DNA from: an uncultured Bacteroidota bacterium
GTDB taxonomy: Bacteria > Bacteroidota > Bacteroidia > Bacteroidales > SZUA-534
DNA length: 6,876 nt
Reading direction: 5' to 3'
NCBI GenBank assembly: GCA_937899145.1
Contig: CALBPW010000228.1
Span: forward strand, 1 to 6,876
The notes beneath the pieces were generated by a model, which saw nothing but the letters and a program-made list of their open reading frames with translations, had not been told where the DNA came from and did not search any database. Position numbers and translations under genes: made by a program. Shown here piece by piece: positions 1-6,855 of this stretch. Position 1 is the first letter of the stretch. Each line of letters starts with the position of its first letter.

Positions 1-38
1 GCTAGTGACTGGAGTTCAGACGTGTGCTCTTCCGATCT
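1..38 (+). other. Illumina TruSeq adapter contamination at contig end
   Basis: Bases 5-38 match, by recall and without visible mismatch, the 34-base Illumina TruSeq index-side (read 2) adapter: it begins GTGACTGGAGTTCAG at base 5 and ends GCTCTTCCGATCT at base 38. The four bases before it, gcta, lie where the end of the library index would sit in the P7 primer; they agree with the TruSeq index 10 primer as I remember it (…AAGCTA before GTGACT), but four bases cannot identify an index. The sequence is synthetic, so the organism's DNA starts at about base 39. It is open in the frame of the downstream gene and supplies a false GTG start at 22. Confidence 0.97.
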
Positions 39-39
39 A

Positions 40-1212
40 CTAACTTGCGTTGCCATCGGATTATTTGCCTATTGGACGTTTGATATGCCAATTATCCAAG
101 CACTGCTTTTAGGTGCAATAGTATCGTCAACCGATGTAGCTTCGGCATTTAGCATTTTGCGTTCGCGAAAACTTGCTCTTAAAGGCAGATTGCGCCCCAT
201 TTTGGAGTTTGAGAGTGGTTGTAGTGCGCCGGTTTCTTATTTTCTGACAATAGTACTTATCGGCATTGCACAAACAACCGAAGTATCGTTTCAAGCCATA
301 GTTTCGCAATTTTTGCAACAAATCGCACTTGGCGCAATTGTTGGTTTTGCAGCAGGATTTTTGATGCAACACATTTTCAATTGGATTCATTTCGACTACG
401 ATGGCCTTTATTCAGTACTGATGATTGCAATGATTTTAGCAATCATCGGTATCACTGACATTTTAGGCGGAAATGGCTTTTTAGCCGTTTACGCAGCGGC
501 TTGCACATTAGGAAACAGGCATTTTGTAAGGAAAAGAAGCCTAACAAAACAGATGAACGGATTGGCATGGTTGATGCAAACAGCACTGCTGATATGTATG
601 GGAATGTTGATAAAGCCGTCGGCTTGTGTTGATAATCACATTTTGGGAGTATCGCTTGCGCTGATGCTGATTTTTGTTGCACGGCCACTAACCATTTTTA
701 TATGCTTGTTGCCGTTTAAGAAAATCAATTATCGTGCAAAAATGCTTGTGTCGTGGGCAGGATTGCACGGCGTTAGTCCTTTGGTATTTGCTGTTTATCC
801 GTGGGCGGCAGGTTTGTCATACGCAGGGCAGCTTTTTGTAGTAACATTCTTTGTATCAGTAATATCTCTATTATTGCAAGGACCAACAATTCCATTTGTA
901 GCACGTAAGCTAAACGTGCTAACACCACTCAACCGCAAGCGCCGTTCGACACTTGATATTGAAATGACATCGTGGAAAAATAAATCGGAGATGCGTTGCG
1001 TTAAAATAGAGCCTGATTTCAATTGCGTCGGGAAAGAAATTGTGAAACTGAAACTACCAAACAGCATAGTTATTGCAACCATCAGACGCGATGGCAAATA
1101 TTTTATATCCGATGGTCGCACACGACTTGCCGCCGGCGACGAGCTTTTTGTACTAACCGACGACCAATCGGATTTTGAAGACCTAATGCACTGCCTGACA
1201 ACTTATGAGTAA
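40..1212 (+). CDS. CPA1-family cation/proton antiporter with C-terminal RCK_C domain, 5'-truncated
   Basis: Inner-membrane monovalent cation/proton exchanger of the NhaP2/CvrA (potassium/proton antiporter) type. The first transmembrane helices are missing because the contig ends here; codons before base 40 are adapter, so the GTG at 22 is not the true start. Seen: the ion-site helix motif SSTDVASAF (about 115-141), then ESGCSAPVSYF (211-243), GGNGFLAVYAA, MNGLAWLMQ, VARP (Arg at 682-684) and GLHGVSP (760-780). These align with family motifs STDAAAVF, ESGSNDPMA, GSGFLAVY, FFDGLAWLMQ, ARP and GLRGAVP. After the membrane part a soluble domain (about 990-1160) containing LPNSIVIATIRRDGK and GRTRLAAGDELFVL is a TrkA-C/RCK_C regulatory domain. 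The odd point is that the ND pair of the second motif is SA here (223-228), so transport may be lost or changed although the frame is intact. Family assignment is strong; activity and the ion carried are uncertain. Confidence 0.88.
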   Translation, partial: LTCVAIGLFAYWTFDMPIIQALLLGAIVSSTDVASAFSILRSRKLALKGRLRPILEFESGCSAPVSYFLTIVLIGIAQTTEVSFQAIVSQFLQQIALGAIVGFAAGFLMQHIFNWIHFDYDGLYSVLMIAMILAIIGITDILGGNGFLAVYAAACTLGNRHFVRKRSLTKQMNGLAWLMQTALLICMGMLIKPSACVDNHILGVSLALMLIFVARPLTIFICLLPFKKINYRAKMLVSWAGLHGVSPLVFAVYPWAAGLSYAGQLFVVTFFVSVISLLLQGPTIPFVARKLNVLTPLNRKRRSTLDIEMTSWKNKSEMRCVKIEPDFNCVGKEIVKLKLPNSIVIATIRRDGKYFISDGRTRLAAGDELFVLTDDQSDFEDLMHCLTTYE

Positions 1213-1254
1213 GACTAAATTAATGGATTCACATAATTATTTATCTATATAGAA

Positions 1255-2637
1255 ATGAGGAAGATACTAATACCATTTTTGATTATTGCAACAGTTTTCA
1301 CATCGTGCAAAAACGACAAAGAAGACGATGTTCCATCATCTCCAAAAGAAAACTTTGCACTTTACAAAGTTGTTGACCAAACAATATACGACATAATGTC
1401 GGTTTATTATCTGTGGAACAACAATTTACCACGATATAGAAGGAGCGAAAACCGAAACCCGGAAAGTTATTTTGAAAGTTTGCTTTATACTGATGATAAG
1501 TGGTCGTTTATTTTCGATGATTATGAAGAGTTAGACGCCGAACTTGAAGGAACGCCGTATTCGATGGGCTATTCGCCTCAATTTCACTATTATAATGGGA
1601 CTTCGAATGTGATGATTTTAGTTGAGTACGTTTATCCGAACTCGCCTGCTGACGTTGCAGGTTTGAAGCGCGGCGACATTATTTTGGAAGTGAACGGAAA
1701 AGAGATGACACCAGACAATTATTATAATCTATATTCCGAAGAATCAGCAACTTACACGCTCGGTATTTATAATGCAGCAACCAATCAATTTGACGATGGA
1801 GAAAAAATATCAATAATTGCAACTGAAATAGAAGCGGACCCAACGGTATATGACACAATAATTGATGTTGCCGGTAAAAAAGTCGGTTATCTTGTTTATA
1901 CACAATACATTAACAGCGAAAAATATCTTTCGCACATTAATGAAATATTTGACAAATACATCGTATCTGGCGTAAAAGATTTGATTTTAGACCTTCGCTA
2001 CAATGGCGGTGGAGATGTTACTGTAGCGCAATATTTAGCTTCTAATATTGTTCCAGCAACAGTTGTAGAAGGAGAAAAAGTGTTCACATCGTTTGTATAT
2101 AACGATATTTTAACCTATGCATACAAAGGAGATGACGAGAATTTCAGTGTAAAATTTGAGAATACAGGCCATAATGCCAACATGGAAAATCTGTATGTGC
2201 TTGGCACACAAGGAACCGCATCGGCAAGCGAACTAACAACAATCGGACTTATGCCATACATGAACGTAACATTGATTGGCGAAAACACCTACGGAAAATA
2301 CACAGGAATGTTTGTCTTCGACAAACGCGAGCAAGGTTGCTCAGGCCTTAACAATTGGGCAATTGCTCCAATAACAATGAAGTATGCGAATGCCGATGGA
2401 TATACCGATTTTGTTGATGGCTTAACCCCTGATTATAAGGTAGAAGACGATTTGTTGTCGGCCTATCAGTTTGGTGATCTCAACGACCCAATGCTTGCAA
2501 CTGCTGTCAGCTTAATCAGTGGCGATGCAAATCCTTTGTCGGCAAAAGCTGCGCACATCAAACCTTTTCAATATATTGGTCGCGACAAATCAGTGTTAAA
2601 CAATAATTTATACAAGAGAGTAATTGTAAATGAGTAA
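1255..2637 (+). CDS. S41 family (C-terminal processing-type) peptidase, lipoprotein
   Basis: A 460-residue serine peptidase predicted to be anchored in the envelope as a lipoprotein. Residues 1-17 form a lipoprotein signal (MRK, hydrophobic core, lipobox FTSC) with Cys18 as lipidation site, followed by KNDKEDD. Residues 37-100 match the N-terminal helical segment of Bacteroidota S41 proteins (VYYLWNNNLP). A PDZ domain spans about 103-172 (GYSPQF, then VYPNSPADVAGLKRGDIILEVNG). The protease core runs from about 208 to 395: KDLILDLRYNGGGD (241-254), TASASE (321-326) and GENTYGK (342-348). By alignment with E. coli Prc (Ser430/Lys455), the nucleophile is Ser323 (codon 2221-2223) and the general base Lys348, with the same 25-residue spacing. 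The third catalytic residue is unclear: the place of CtpA Gln338 is Met352. The ATG follows a 42-base AT-rich gap with no Shine-Dalgarno, usual for this phylum. The substrate is unknown. Confidence 0.92.
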   Translation: MRKILIPFLIIATVFTSCKNDKEDDVPSSPKENFALYKVVDQTIYDIMSVYYLWNNNLPRYRRSENRNPESYFESLLYTDDKWSFIFDDYEELDAELEGTPYSMGYSPQFHYYNGTSNVMILVEYVYPNSPADVAGLKRGDIILEVNGKEMTPDNYYNLYSEESATYTLGIYNAATNQFDDGEKISIIATEIEADPTVYDTIIDVAGKKVGYLVYTQYINSEKYLSHINEIFDKYIVSGVKDLILDLRYNGGGDVTVAQYLASNIVPATVVEGEKVFTSFVYNDILTYAYKGDDENFSVKFENTGHNANMENLYVLGTQGTASASELTTIGLMPYMNVTLIGENTYGKYTGMFVFDKREQGCSGLNNWAIAPITMKYANADGYTDFVDGLTPDYKVEDDLLSAYQFGDLNDPMLATAVSLISGDANPLSAKAAHIKPFQYIGRDKSVLNNNLYKRVIVNE

Positions 2638-2690
2638 TTACGACATTGTAGAGGAATTTTGTAACAATTCACCAATTAAACAATCAAGCA

Positions 2691-3965
2691 ATGACAACAC
2701 AAGCAGCAGAACGCACTAATCTGACAGCTATGAGTGCGCTGACATTTATGTTTTTTTCGTTCGGTTTTGTAACAGCAATGAACAACATTCTGATTCCGTA
2801 TATGAAAACCCTTTTTGCCTTGACTGATGCCGGGTCGATGTTTATAAATATGGTTTGGTATGGTGCGTACGCGGTTGGTTCAATTCCGTCGTCGGCGATA
2901 ACTGAAAAATACGGATATAAGCGAGGAATACTTATAGGATTGGTTATCTGTGCATTAGGCGGTTTTCTATACTATCCGGCAGCCTCGTTAATCAGCTATC
3001 CGTTCTTTTTGGCTGCAACTTTTATTTTAGCACTTGGCATAACACTATTGCAAGTGGCTGTTAATCCGTATGTTGTTGAAGTTGGACCACATAGCACAAC
3101 GGCAGTCCGCATGAATATTGTTGGCACAGCCAGCAGTACAGCATCAATGATTGCACCAATTATTGGAGCCGCACTATTTTTAGGAACAATTAAGCAAATA
3201 ATACCCGAAGGAACCAACCAACTAACTGATGTTCAGCAAGTAGCTCTTAGCAACACTTTACAAATGCCGTACATAATAATTGGAGCGGCTTTTTTGCTGG
3301 TAGCTGTTGTTATCGCCATAATAAAACTACCTGTTATTCAGCACAATACCGATGCACAAGGAACCATAGGTGAAGCTTGGAAACACCGGCATTTGCGTTG
3401 GGGTGTGTTAGCAATTTTTGTGTACGAAGGATTGGAAATCGCAATACCAAGTTTTATGGTACGCTACGCAAGTGATAGTGCTGTGTGGGGCATTGCTCAA
3501 GCCGATGCCGCCAAGTACGTGACATTCTACTTTTTAGCAATGTTGACAGGTAGATTTAGTGGCATTTTTGTAATGCGCCACATCAACGACCGCGCCGCAC
3601 TCTCAATATATTCTATCGCAGGAATTGTGTTAGTAACCATTGGTGTACTATCGGGCGGAGTTGTTGCTATTATGGCACTCGTATTATCGGGTTTTTGCCA
3701 ATCGGTTATGTGGGGAAATATTTTCGGATTAGCCACCAAAGGGCTTGATTATTTGACAAATAAAGCAACGAGTTTGATGCTTACCGCTATTGCAGGCGGC
3801 GGAATAATCACCGTTGGAATGGGGGCTGTCGCCGACTTTTTCGGTGTAAAATGGGCTATCGCTATAATGATTCCGCTCTACTGCTATATGATTTGGTTTG
3901 CGCTATCGGCTGAAAAATTATCCTCTAAATCTTCTTGTTTAACCGGAGAGGCGGGCAACAGGTGA
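2691..3965 (+). CDS. FHS-family MFS sugar permease (GluP/FucP-like)
   Basis: A 424-residue, 12-helix inner-membrane transporter of the fucose-hexose:H+ symporter branch of the major facilitator superfamily. Seen in order: SALTFMFFSFGFVTAMNNILIPYMK (helix 1, 16-39), WYGAYAVGSIPSSAITEKYGYKRGI (56-80), GGFLYYPAA (90-98), GITLLQVAVNPYVVEVGP (116-133), a central loop near 213-235, VYEGLEIAIPSFMVRY (244-259), AMLTGRFSG (283-291), SVMWGNIFGLATKGLDY (338-354) and AIAGGGIITVGMG (366-378). These match the family pattern (LNDiLIP, FFgAY, GYK, LQVAANPY, NSIMFPTIFSLAIKGLG, AIVGGAIIP). Two deviations: Asn32 stands where FucP has the proton-coupling Asp46, and the FNSxGT stretch after helix 4 reads VGTASST. 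Gln121 replaces FucP Glu135, as is normal for the glucose/galactose members. The C-terminal 16 residues are a hydrophilic tail. The 53-base spacer after the peptidase gene has no terminator, so the two may be cotranscribed. Substrate is likely a hexose or deoxyhexose, not determined. Confidence 0.88.
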   Translation: MTTQAAERTNLTAMSALTFMFFSFGFVTAMNNILIPYMKTLFALTDAGSMFINMVWYGAYAVGSIPSSAITEKYGYKRGILIGLVICALGGFLYYPAASLISYPFFLAATFILALGITLLQVAVNPYVVEVGPHSTTAVRMNIVGTASSTASMIAPIIGAALFLGTIKQIIPEGTNQLTDVQQVALSNTLQMPYIIIGAAFLLVAVVIAIIKLPVIQHNTDAQGTIGEAWKHRHLRWGVLAIFVYEGLEIAIPSFMVRYASDSAVWGIAQADAAKYVTFYFLAMLTGRFSGIFVMRHINDRAALSIYSIAGIVLVTIGVLSGGVVAIMALVLSGFCQSVMWGNIFGLATKGLDYLTNKATSLMLTAIAGGGIITVGMGAVADFFGVKWAIAIMIPLYCYMIWFALSAEKLSSKSSCLTGEAGNR

Positions 3966-4023
3966 ATTGTTTTTCAGCTAAACTTTACCTCTAACCGATT
4001 AAACCTCTTCAACTTTCCGCACA

Positions 4024-5274
4024 ATGTTTCGTAACTTGCTGATATTATTTTTATTAATACCAACTATTGTTGGCGCGCAAGGATTATTTTTCCAGCAATC
4101 CAACGTTCATACATTGCGCACATACGTTGAAGGTGACGAAACTTCTTTTCCGATCATTGAACTTGGTGGTAATGAGCGAGTTATGATAGAATTTGACATT
4201 ATAAGCAGCGATATTGCCGACCTTGAATACAACCTTCGTCATTGCAATGCTGATGGCACTCCAAGCAGTTTATTACCAACCGAATATGCCAACGGGTTCA
4301 CACAAAATCCGATAACCAATTATACGTCATCGGTGAATACGATGGTTGAGTACATCAACTATCGCATTGGTTTTCCGAACGATGATGTGCAGATGTTGCT
4401 TTCGGGTTGTTATGTTGTTGATATTTTTTATGCGGGGAATCCAGATAGCCTTTTGGCGCGCACATCGTTTTTGGTTTGCGAGCAATCGGCAGCCATTGAT
4501 GTCGAAATCAGAAAGCCGCAAACATCGGTAGATGAGCGGCATGCACAAGAAATTCGTTTGTCGGTTGATTGTTCCAATTTGCCCGTAACCAATTATTTTG
4601 AAGAGTTGTCGGTTGCTATTTTGCAAAACGGAAACCCATACGTATCGCGCATCGGATTAAAGCCAAAACAGATTGCAGGTCAGCAACTTATCTATTCATA
4701 TTCGGGCGATTTGCTGATGGCAGGCGGCAATGAGTTTCGCCGTCTCGATTTGCGATACTTACATCGTACACCCATCAACTACAACCAAGTTGAGTATCAT
4801 GCGCCATTTTTTCATGTTACAACACCCACTGACGAAAATCGTGCTTTTAAGCCGTATTTTACTGAAACTGACCAAAATGGGCAATTTGTGATTTATGCCG
4901 AAACGGTCAACAAATCGTTTGACGATTATTATCGTTTTGCCGATTATGCCTTTGCACATCTTACGCTTGCTGCTGAGCCCGCTCTTGACGGCGATGTGTT
5001 TGTTTGCGGAAATTTTTGTCATTGGCAACTCGACTCAACAAATATGATGCGCTACAATTTTCAGCAGCGCCGCTACGAGTCGGATTTGTTTCTAAAACAA
5101 GGTGTTTACGATTATATTTATGTCCATCGCAACACGTTTACCGGGCAGGTTGATTTAGAACGGTATGAAGGGTCGCACTCCGAAACAAGCAACCGATATT
5201 TATTTTTACTGTTTTTTCGTCCAACAACTGCTGATTATGAACAACTTGCTGGTGCAGTTCAGATTGACAATTAG
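4024..5274 (+). CDS. DUF5103 / type IX secretion system plug-domain protein
   Basis: A 416-residue exported protein of the DUF5103 family, renamed for the Plug protein that closes the SprA translocon in the Flavobacterium johnsoniae type IX secretion structures. Residues 1-19 form a signal peptide (MFRN, hydrophobic LLILFLLIPTIV, GAQ before the likely cut), placing it in the periplasm or outer envelope. Family motifs: FPIIELGG (42-49), FDIISSDIADLEYNLRHCNADGTPS (57-81), YANGFTQNPITNYTSSVNT (88-106), LSGCYVVDIFY (126-136), GGNEFRRLD (234-242), FADYAFAHLTL (305-315), a beta-sandwich module with a CBM48-like look (DVFVCGNFCHW to LKQGVYDY, 324-364), and EGSHSETSNRYLFLLFFR (382-399). Length is usual. 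The expected HCNADW motif has Gly78 for Trp, and LSGNY reads LSGCY. No SprA, PorV or gliding gene lies nearby, but T9SS genes are commonly scattered. DUF5103 proteins may not all be plugs, so the secretion role is inferred from the family. Confidence 0.87.
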   Translation: MFRNLLILFLLIPTIVGAQGLFFQQSNVHTLRTYVEGDETSFPIIELGGNERVMIEFDIISSDIADLEYNLRHCNADGTPSSLLPTEYANGFTQNPITNYTSSVNTMVEYINYRIGFPNDDVQMLLSGCYVVDIFYAGNPDSLLARTSFLVCEQSAAIDVEIRKPQTSVDERHAQEIRLSVDCSNLPVTNYFEELSVAILQNGNPYVSRIGLKPKQIAGQQLIYSYSGDLLMAGGNEFRRLDLRYLHRTPINYNQVEYHAPFFHVTTPTDENRAFKPYFTETDQNGQFVIYAETVNKSFDDYYRFADYAFAHLTLAAEPALDGDVFVCGNFCHWQLDSTNMMRYNFQQRRYESDLFLKQGVYDYIYVHRNTFTGQVDLERYEGSHSETSNRYLFLLFFRPTTADYEQLAGAVQIDN

Positions 5275-5314
5275 TGTAAAGGATAAAGAGGCAGAGTCTA
5301 AACTTTTAAACGCC

Positions 5315-5344
5315 TTGCCATTTATAAATACTTTCGTACTTTCG
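5315..5344 (+). promoter_or_regulatory. Candidate Bacteroidota sigma-ABfr-type promoter for the flippase gene
   Basis: TTG at 5315-5317 and TACTTTCG at 5337-5344 are separated by 19 bases, matching the Bacteroidota -33 (TTTG) / -7 (TAnnTTTG) layout, with seven of eight positions at the -7 box if the two n positions count as matches. Transcription would begin a few bases after 5344, leaving a very short leader before the TTG start at 5364. A second copy of TACTTTCG at 5329-5336 directly abuts the first, so two overlapping boxes are possible. Found by eye; no expression data. Confidence 0.42.
5329..5344 (+). repeat. Tandem direct repeat TACTTTCG x2
   Basis: TACTTTCGTACTTTCG is two perfect adjacent copies of an 8-base unit in the 89-base spacer before the flippase gene. 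Each copy resembles the Bacteroidota -7 box. It could be a duplicated promoter element, a slippage product, or chance. Confidence 0.6.
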
Positions 5345-5363
5345 CGCGGTAATTAGCAAAATC

Positions 5364-6812
5364 TTGAAACGCAAATTTATAATCAACCTTGTACTCCTCA
5401 TCTCGCTAAACCTTTTGGTTAAGCCGTTTTGGGTTTTTGGTATCGACCGCACTGTGCAAAACGTGGTTGGCGCAGAGCAATACGGATTTTATTTTGCGCT
5501 TTTCAATTTCTCGCTCATCTTCAATATTTTACTCGATTTAGGAATTACCAATTACAACAATCGCAATATATCGCAGAATCAAGAGCAACTCAGTTTCTGG
5601 TTCTCTAATATATTAGGAATCAGGCTGATACTTGGTGTTGTATATTTTATTGTCAGCATGTTCATAGCGTGGCTTTGCAACTACAGCGCAGCGCAACTAA
5701 AAATGCTGATGTTCTTGACATTCAATCAATTTTTATCGGCACTGATACTTTATTTACGTTCTAATATTGCTGGTTTACAGCTATTTAAAACCGACAGCAT
5801 CATCTCTGTTCTTGACCGTGTGATAATGATAATCATTTGCGGATTACTGCTTTGGGGAAACATTACGAAGGCTCCGTTCAAAATCGAATGGTTTGTCTAT
5901 TCGCAAACGGTGTCATATTTATTAACAACTTGTGTAGCATTTATTTTAGTGCTTATTCATTCAAAAAAATTCAAGTTACAATTCAGCACCAAAATATCTG
6001 TCAAACTACTGCGTCATAGCCTGCCGTTCGCATTGCTGACATTGCTAATGTCGCTCTACAATCGCATTGATAGCGTAATGCTTGAACGCCTACTGCCCGA
6101 TGGCGGCGTGCAAGCCGGCATCTATGCGCAAGCCTTCCGCATATCCGATGCCTGTTGTATGTTTGCATTTCTATTTTCAAACCTATTGCTGCCAATGTTT
6201 TCGCGTATGATTAAGCAGAGGGAAAACGTATCTGGTTTGGTGCGCATAGCTACTGTGATGATGATGGTTCCTGTGTTGGCAGGGGCTGGAATGTGTGTTT
6301 TTTATCGAAAACCGATAATGGATTTACTCTACTATTGTCATGTTGAGGAATCGTCTCCAATTTTTGCGTTCTTAATAGTTGGTTTCATATTTATATCATT
6401 AACATATATTTATGGAACTTTGCTAACAGCAAATGGCAGTTTGCGCAAGCTCAACTTAATAGCCTTTGGGGGAATGGTGTTCAACATTGTTCTCAACCTA
6501 ATTTTAATTCCTCGTTATCAAGCATTTGGCGCGGCAATTGTGAGTTTGGCCACTCAAAGTTTGACGGCTATTATTCAAATAATTGTTGCTTTTTCTATAT
6601 TTGGACTCAAATTTAAAGGTCAAACACAATTTATGTTAATTATCTACGTAATAGGGATTGTCGCGTTGGGCTTCATAACAACACATTTGCCATTTGAATG
6701 GTTGATAAACGCAATTATGATGCTACTACTTTCGTTAACATTAGCTTTTGCGCTAAAACTTATCACTATAAATGATTTTGTTATGATATTGAAGAAGAAA
6801 AACGAAAACTGA
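5364..6812 (+). CDS. MOP-superfamily oligosaccharide flippase (polysaccharide biosynthesis protein), TTG start
   Basis: A 482-residue polytopic inner-membrane protein, apparently 12-14 helices, of the PST/Wzx-like branch that flips undecaprenyl-linked glycans across the membrane. The N-terminus is diagnostic: INLVLLISLNLLVKPFWVFGIDR (7-29), VGAEQYGFYFALFNFS (35-50) and LDLGITNYNNRNISQN (57-72) match the Polysacc_synt pattern of Bacteroidota flippases. LRSNIAGLQLF (131-141) and the C-terminal half (SLPFALLTLLMSLYNRIDSVML, AFLFSNLLLPMFSRMI, GTLLTANGSLRKLN, NLILIPRYQAFGAAIVS) also fit. The start is TTG: the frame has a stop at 5325-5327 and no ATG or GTG before 5364, while the peptide after it lines up with the usual start of homologues. 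A short basic tail (MILKKKNEN) ends the protein. The 89-base spacer with a candidate promoter suggests a transcription unit separate from the plug-like gene. The glycan carried is unknown. Confidence 0.9.
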   Translation: MKRKFIINLVLLISLNLLVKPFWVFGIDRTVQNVVGAEQYGFYFALFNFSLIFNILLDLGITNYNNRNISQNQEQLSFWFSNILGIRLILGVVYFIVSMFIAWLCNYSAAQLKMLMFLTFNQFLSALILYLRSNIAGLQLFKTDSIISVLDRVIMIIICGLLLWGNITKAPFKIEWFVYSQTVSYLLTTCVAFILVLIHSKKFKLQFSTKISVKLLRHSLPFALLTLLMSLYNRIDSVMLERLLPDGGVQAGIYAQAFRISDACCMFAFLFSNLLLPMFSRMIKQRENVSGLVRIATVMMMVPVLAGAGMCVFYRKPIMDLLYYCHVEESSPIFAFLIVGFIFISLTYIYGTLLTANGSLRKLNLIAFGGMVFNIVLNLILIPRYQAFGAAIVSLATQSLTAIIQIIVAFSIFGLKFKGQTQFMLIIYVIGIVALGFITTHLPFEWLINAIMMLLLSLTLAFALKLITINDFVMILKKKNEN

Positions 6813-6855
6813 ATATTTAAAACCTAAAGAGAGCCATAGCGCAAAAAATATAAAA

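Noticed and set aside
899..921. Perfect 8-base inverted repeat (tagcacgt / acgtgcta) with a 7-base loop
   Set aside because: It lies inside the antiporter coding sequence, has no T-run after it, and one such hairpin in nearly 7 kb is expected by chance.
40..1212. Antiporter gene as a frameshifted pseudogene
   Set aside because: The frame is open to a normal C-terminal RCK_C domain; the truncation is due to the contig end, and the motif changes are substitutions.
1351..1371. Inverted repeat aactttg / caaagtt near the start of the S41 gene
   Set aside because: Seven-base stem within coding sequence, low GC, and not in a leader position; chance occurrence is likely.
2654..2661. GAATTTTG resembling a -7 box before the MFS gene
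   Set aside because: The nearest upstream TTG elements are too close or too far, so no proper promoter spacing is found.
3909..3978. Inverted repeat gctgaaaaa / tttttcagc spanning the end of the MFS gene, with a smaller cctct / agagg pair inside
   Set aside because: The arms are about 52 bases apart, mostly AT, and no U-tract follows a GC-rich stem, so it is not convincing as a terminator.
3966..4023. Promoter-like sequence before the plug-like gene (caactttc close to the ATG)
   Set aside because: Only six of eight positions fit TAnnTTTG and no good -33 element is present at the right distance.
4327..4626. 99-codon reverse-strand open frame within the plug-like gene
   Set aside because: Antisense to conserved coding sequence, with no recognisable domain; a shadow of the real gene.
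5165..5356. 63-codon open frame overlapping the end of the plug-like gene
   Set aside because: Out of frame with a well-supported gene for more than half its length, no family resemblance, and it runs through the promoter-like spacer; a shadow frame.
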